A stretch of DNA of 33,329 nucleotides from Chloroflexota bacterium. Its GTDB lineage: Bacteria > Chloroflexota > Limnocylindria > P2-11E. The position numbers were made by a program, and so were the translations under genes. The stretch's first letter is position 1, and each line of letters opens with the position of its first letter. Below, one piece after another: positions 29,574 to 33,329 of the stretch. The notes beneath the pieces are model-generated. The model was not told the origin of the DNA, did no database searches, and saw only the letters and a list, made by a program, of their open reading frames with translations. The stretch spans positions 1 to 33,329 of the forward strand of contig VBGS01000049.1 in the NCBI GenBank assembly GCA_005889445.1. Direction: 5' to 3'.

Positions 29574-30652
29574 CCACATCGGAACCCATCCGCTCGACCG
29601 TCGTCGACGTCGATCTCGACGCCATCACCGAGAACATCGCGGCGCTGCGCGCCCGCGCGAAGGCCGAGGTGATCGCCGTGGTCGAGGGCGTCGTCCTGCG
29701 CGAAGCCGGAGTGAGCGGCCCGATCCTGATCTTCTATGGCCCGACCGACCCCTCCGAGCTCGCGCACGCCGTCGCTCAGGATCTGGTTCTGGTCATCTGG
29801 GACGAGCAGCGCGCCCGCGCGCTGAGCCAGACGGCGACCGCGCTCGGGCGTACCGCGCGGATCCACTTCAAGGTGGACACGGGGCTCACCCGACTTGGCT
29901 CGCCGCTCGACGAGGCGCGCGCCCGCTACCGCGCGATCCGCGCCCTGCCGCGGATCGAGGTCGACGGGATCTTCACGCACTTCGCGACCGCGGACAGTCC
30001 CGACCCTTCCTTCGCGCGCACGCAGATCGCGCGCTTCCGCGAGGTGCTGAGCTCGCTCGATGAGCTGCCTCGACTCGTGCACGCGTCGGCGAGCGCGGGC
30101 GTCGCCGCGTTCGGCGAGGTCGACGGAACGAACGCGGTGCGTCCAGGCCTCGCGGTGTATGGCCTGCACGCGGCGCCGCACCTGGCGTCGGCGATGCCGC
30201 TTCGCCCGGCCCTTCACTGGCAGTCGCGCATCCACCGGATCGCGGCCGTCCCGAAGGGCACCGGCGTGTCGTACGGGCACGAGTACCGGTTGCCTCGGGA
30301 TGGCCGGATCGCCACGGTCCCCGTCGGCTACGGCGACGGGTTGCCGCGCATCGCCGGCAAGAGCGCGACGGTGGTGGTTCGCGGCCGGCGGGTCGGTTTC
30401 GCTGGACGGGTCTGCATGGACCTGGTCATGCTCGACGTGACCGAGGTCGACGGCGCGCGTGAGGGCGATGAGGTCGTGCTCATCGGATCGCAGAACGGAG
30501 CTGCCCAGACGGCCGAGGAGCTGGCCGCGGCGTGCGGAACGATCAGCCACGAGATCGTCACGGGCATCCGTCGGCGTGTCCCTCGCCGCTATTTCCGCGG
30601 GGGACAGCTCGTCGCGACGCGCACCTTGCAGGGAGGGCATCGCTCTCGATGA
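29570..30652 (+). CDS. alr: Alanine racemase, apparently lacking about 30 aa including the PLP-binding Lys
   Basis: VDLDAITENIAALRARAKAEVIAVV fuses directly to EGVVLREAGVSGPILIFYGPT; the rest (HFKVDTGLTRLGS, FTHFATAD, VSYGHEYR, VPVGYGDGLPR, GRVCMDLVMLDVT) is intact. Confidence 0.9.
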   Translation: MTTSEPIRSTVVDVDLDAITENIAALRARAKAEVIAVVEGVVLREAGVSGPILIFYGPTDPSELAHAVAQDLVLVIWDEQRARALSQTATALGRTARIHFKVDTGLTRLGSPLDEARARYRAIRALPRIEVDGIFTHFATADSPDPSFARTQIARFREVLSSLDELPRLVHASASAGVAAFGEVDGTNAVRPGLAVYGLHAAPHLASAMPLRPALHWQSRIHRIAAVPKGTGVSYGHEYRLPRDGRIATVPVGYGDGLPRIAGKSATVVVRGRRVGFAGRVCMDLVMLDVTEVDGAREGDEVVLIGSQNGAAQTAEELAAACGTISHEIVTGIRRRVPRRYFRGGQLVATRTLQGGHRSR

Positions 30653-32586
30653 GGCGCCAGTGGGCGACCCTGCTCCTCGCGGCCGCCTGCCTCGCGACCG
30701 CGTGCGTTCCTGGCGTCACGCGCGACAGCCCGGAGCCGTCGACCGAGCCGGCTTCGAGCTACGTCCCGAGCACGCCGACTCCGCTTTCGTCTTCCGCCCT
30801 GACCACGCTCGACATGACCGCCGCGCTCCTTGCCAAGTCGATCCCGTATGCGGACGGATTCGCGCTGACGCGCGCGGTGCGTGGACGAGACGGCGTGCCC
30901 GCCAAGGGGTTCGAGCCGGTGCGGACGACGCCACCGGCGGAGGACGTCGGGAGCACGCACGACTTCTGGACGTACGACTTCGCGGCGAAACGGAACGTGA
31001 AGACGAAGGCGACGCTTCGCCTCATGACCGACCACGCGAAGTGGTGGACCGCGAACGACACGAGCGTCGATCTGACGAGCCTTAGGCAGACCGCGAACAC
31101 GTTCGAGTCGAAGACCTACCCGACGGACCGCGGCTTCTTCGGCTCGGAGTGGTCTCCAGGGATCGACGGCGATCCGCGGATCAATCTCGTCTTCGCGCGC
31201 CTGCCGGGTTCGGCGGCCGGGTACTTCAGCGGCGCCGACGAAGAGCCCGCGTGGGTCAACGAGTTCTCCGCCGAGCGCGAGATGATCTACGTCAACACGC
31301 TGGCGGCGCGCATCGGGTCCGCGGAGCTCGAGCGCATCATCGCGCACGAGTTCTGCCACATGATCCAGTTCAACACGCGCCGGCGATCGGCGGTGTGGTT
31401 CAACGAGGGCCAGGCGGTCCTCTGCGAGAAGCTCAACGGGTTCGTTCCGACCGACGGGGAGGCCTACCTTCGCGTTCCCGATATCCAGCTGAATGACTGG
31501 ACCGACCTCGACACGGCCAGACCGCACTACGGTGAGGCGTTCCTGTTCCTCGAGTTCCTGCGCCAGCACGCCGGCGGCGAGGACCTCATCAAGGCGCTCA
31601 TGCTGAAGGGGATCGACGGGCCGGAGGACATCGACGCGGTGCTGCGCTCGCGGGGCCAGCCGGGCGTGGAACAGCAGTACGCGGACTTCGTCGCGGCGAA
31701 CGCGCTCATCGGCACCAACGCAGAGTCCGCCTATGCGTACCCCCAGGGAAGTCCCGCCCGTCAGGCCGCGAGTGTCGTCGTCGGCGACGCCGTCGCCGCG
31801 GGCGGGACGTTCCGGTCGACCGTCCACGAGTACGCGGCGCGGTACGTCGAGCTCCCAAAGGGCGCGGTCCGCCTGACGTTCGATGGTGCGACGACCGATC
31901 GTCTGATCCCCACCGAGCCGCATTCGGGCAAGACGTTCTGGTGGTCTGACAAGGGCGACGGGATGGACAGCAACCTCACGAGGACCATCGACCTGCGCTC
32001 GGCGACCGATCCGAAGCTGGGATTCTGGACGTGGTTCGAGATGGAGGCCGACTACGACTACGGGTACGTCGAGGTGTCGACCGACGGCGGGACCCGCTGG
32101 ACCCCGCTGCTGACCGAGTCGTCATCGACGGACGACCCCAACGGCCAGAACCTGGGCAACGGCATCACCGGCGGCTCCGGGGGAGCGACCGCCACGGGAT
32201 GGCGCCATCTCAGCGCCGATCTCTCGCCATACGCGGGCAAGGAGGTCCAGCTGCGGTTCCAGTACGTGACCGACGGAAACCTGAACCTCGGCGGATGGGC
32301 GATCGACGATATCGAGATCCCGGGCCAACCCATGGACGACGCGGAGAGCGACAACGGCTGGTCGACCTCGGGATTCATCCGGTCGACGAACGTGGTCTCG
32401 CAGCGATACCTGCTGCAGGTGGTGCGGATGGGAGCTCACCCAAGCGTCGAGCAGCGTGCGGTCGATGGGGGGAAGCTGGTGTGGGACCTCGACGCCATGA
32501 GCGACCGGCGCCTTCTCGCGGTGACCGGGTTCGCCGTGCGCACGACCCAGCCGACCAGCTTCGTCATCGCGGCCGAGGGTCGATGA
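30649..32586 (+). CDS. Secreted (possibly lipo-)protein with HExxH zincin domain and C-terminal immune-inhibitor-A-like beta domain
   Basis: Signal peptide MRRQWATLLLAAACLATAC followed by a Ser/Pro/Thr linker; IIAHEFCHMIQFNTRRRSAVWFNEGQAVL; C-terminal WFEMEADYDYGYVEVSTDGGTRWTPLL and GWAIDDIEIPG. Confidence 0.75.
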   Translation: MRRQWATLLLAAACLATACVPGVTRDSPEPSTEPASSYVPSTPTPLSSSALTTLDMTAALLAKSIPYADGFALTRAVRGRDGVPAKGFEPVRTTPPAEDVGSTHDFWTYDFAAKRNVKTKATLRLMTDHAKWWTANDTSVDLTSLRQTANTFESKTYPTDRGFFGSEWSPGIDGDPRINLVFARLPGSAAGYFSGADEEPAWVNEFSAEREMIYVNTLAARIGSAELERIIAHEFCHMIQFNTRRRSAVWFNEGQAVLCEKLNGFVPTDGEAYLRVPDIQLNDWTDLDTARPHYGEAFLFLEFLRQHAGGEDLIKALMLKGIDGPEDIDAVLRSRGQPGVEQQYADFVAANALIGTNAESAYAYPQGSPARQAASVVVGDAVAAGGTFRSTVHEYAARYVELPKGAVRLTFDGATTDRLIPTEPHSGKTFWWSDKGDGMDSNLTRTIDLRSATDPKLGFWTWFEMEADYDYGYVEVSTDGGTRWTPLLTESSSTDDPNGQNLGNGITGGSGGATATGWRHLSADLSPYAGKEVQLRFQYVTDGNLNLGGWAIDDIEIPGQPMDDAESDNGWSTSGFIRSTNVVSQRYLLQVVRMGAHPSVEQRAVDGGKLVWDLDAMSDRRLLAVTGFAVRTTQPTSFVIAAEGR

Positions 32587-33329
32587 CCGAAGGCGTCATC
32601 CCGGTCCGGCACGGCGTCATCCCCGCGGCCGGCCTCGGGACCCGGTTCCTTCCGATCAGCCGAACAGTCCCGAAGGAGCTCCTGCCCCTGGTCGACACGC
32701 CCGTGATCGAGATCGTGGTGACGGAGATGACCGCCGCGGGCATCGAACAGATCGTGATCGTGAGCGCGCCCGGTAAGGAGGCTGTCGAGGCCTACTTCAG
32801 GCCGAACGAGCGTCTCGAACGCCGGCTCGCCGTCGAGTTCCGAGAGCAGGACCTCGCGCTGCTGAAGCGTCCGCAGAGCCTGGCAAACATCAGCGTGGTG
32901 GTGCAGCAGGAACCGCGGGGCAACGGCGACGCCGTGCTTCAGGCCCGCGGGCTGGTCGGAGAGCGCCCCTTCGTGATGCTGTGGGGCGACGACATCGTGA
33001 TCGGCGACGACTCGGCGGCCGCGCAGCTGCTACAGGCGCGCGAGCGCCTGGGTGGGGGGAGCGTCGTCGCCTCAACGAGGATCGGGAAGGCGGACACGGG
33101 CGCCTACGGGATCATCGCGGGCACCCCCGTCGATGAGCGAACGCAGCGCGTTCTGGCGATCATCGAGAAGCCGCGGCCCGAAGATGCGCCAAGCGATCTC
33201 GCCGCGGTCCACGGCTACGTCCTCGAGCCCGAGGTCTTCGAGGTGCTCGCCCGCATGAAGCCAGGCCGCGGCGGAGAGATCTGGCTGAGCGACGCCGTCA
33301 GCGCGATGGCCCGCGTGGGCTCGCCGGTC
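32583..33329 (+). CDS. galU: UTP-glucose-1-phosphate uridylyltransferase (3' end beyond window)
   Basis: GVIPAAGLGTRFLPISRTVPKELLPLVDTPVIEIVVTEMTAAGIEQIVIV...QQEPRGNGDAVLQARGLVGERPFVMLWGDDIV; open to the window end and absent from the ORF track. Confidence 0.92.
   Translation, partial: MTEGVIPVRHGVIPAAGLGTRFLPISRTVPKELLPLVDTPVIEIVVTEMTAAGIEQIVIVSAPGKEAVEAYFRPNERLERRLAVEFREQDLALLKRPQSLANISVVVQQEPRGNGDAVLQARGLVGERPFVMLWGDDIVIGDDSAAAQLLQARERLGGGSVVASTRIGKADTGAYGIIAGTPVDERTQRVLAIIEKPRPEDAPSDLAAVHGYVLEPEVFEVLARMKPGRGGEIWLSDAVSAMARVGSPV

Noticed and set aside
28802-30640. 612-aa minus-strand ORF opposite nnrD/alr
   Set aside because: Same GC-driven shadow ORF effect, R/A/G/D-rich; + strand genes are unambiguous.
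29570-30652. Idea that the Lys-less Alr is a repurposed regulatory PLP-fold protein
   Set aside because: The missing segment is a clean contiguous block while all other catalytic motifs remain intact, and other genes in the window show the same kind of gap; deletion or artefact is simpler than neofunctionalisation.

Overview
All features lie on the + strand. The window is a GC-rich bacterial (probably Chloroflexota-like) translation super-operon in which the classical str, S10, spc and alpha operons are contiguous: rpsL(partial)-rpsG-fusA-tuf-rpsJ-rplC-rplD-rplW-rplB-rpsS-rplV-rpsC-rplP-rpmC-rpsQ-rplN-rplX-rplE-rpsZ-rpsH-rplF-rplR-rpsE-rpmD-rplO-secY-adk-map-infA-rpmJ-rpsM-rpsK-rpsD-rpoA-rplQ-truA-rplM-rpsI. 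It continues into a TPR protein gene, a c-di-AMP/amino-sugar module (cdaA-cdaR-glmM-glmS), acpS-nnrD-alr, a secreted HExxH metalloprotease-like protein, and a partial galU. No rRNA, tRNA, CRISPR array or mobile element was seen. The most striking observation is a set of at least four short internal deletions (about 79-120 nt, estimated against remembered family sequences) inside otherwise intact, normally invariant genes. They affect rplB (about 40 aa of the OB-fold domain), rplF (about 79 nt, frame-breaking), glmS (about 30 aa) and alr (about 30 aa, including the PLP-binding Lys). They are either assembly or library artefacts or something very unusual, and raw reads must decide. Other points: tandem hairpins with a sequestered Shine-Dalgarno in the rpsS-rplV spacer; a highly structured glmS-acpS spacer with mutually exclusive pairings; Lys/Ala/Pro-rich extensions on several ribosomal proteins; a natural K88P-equivalent in S12; a divergent EF-G domain IV loop; a GMRHR variant of the GTRHR motif in the CdaA-like cyclase; and possible non-AUG starts for truA (ACG) and nnrD (CTG).
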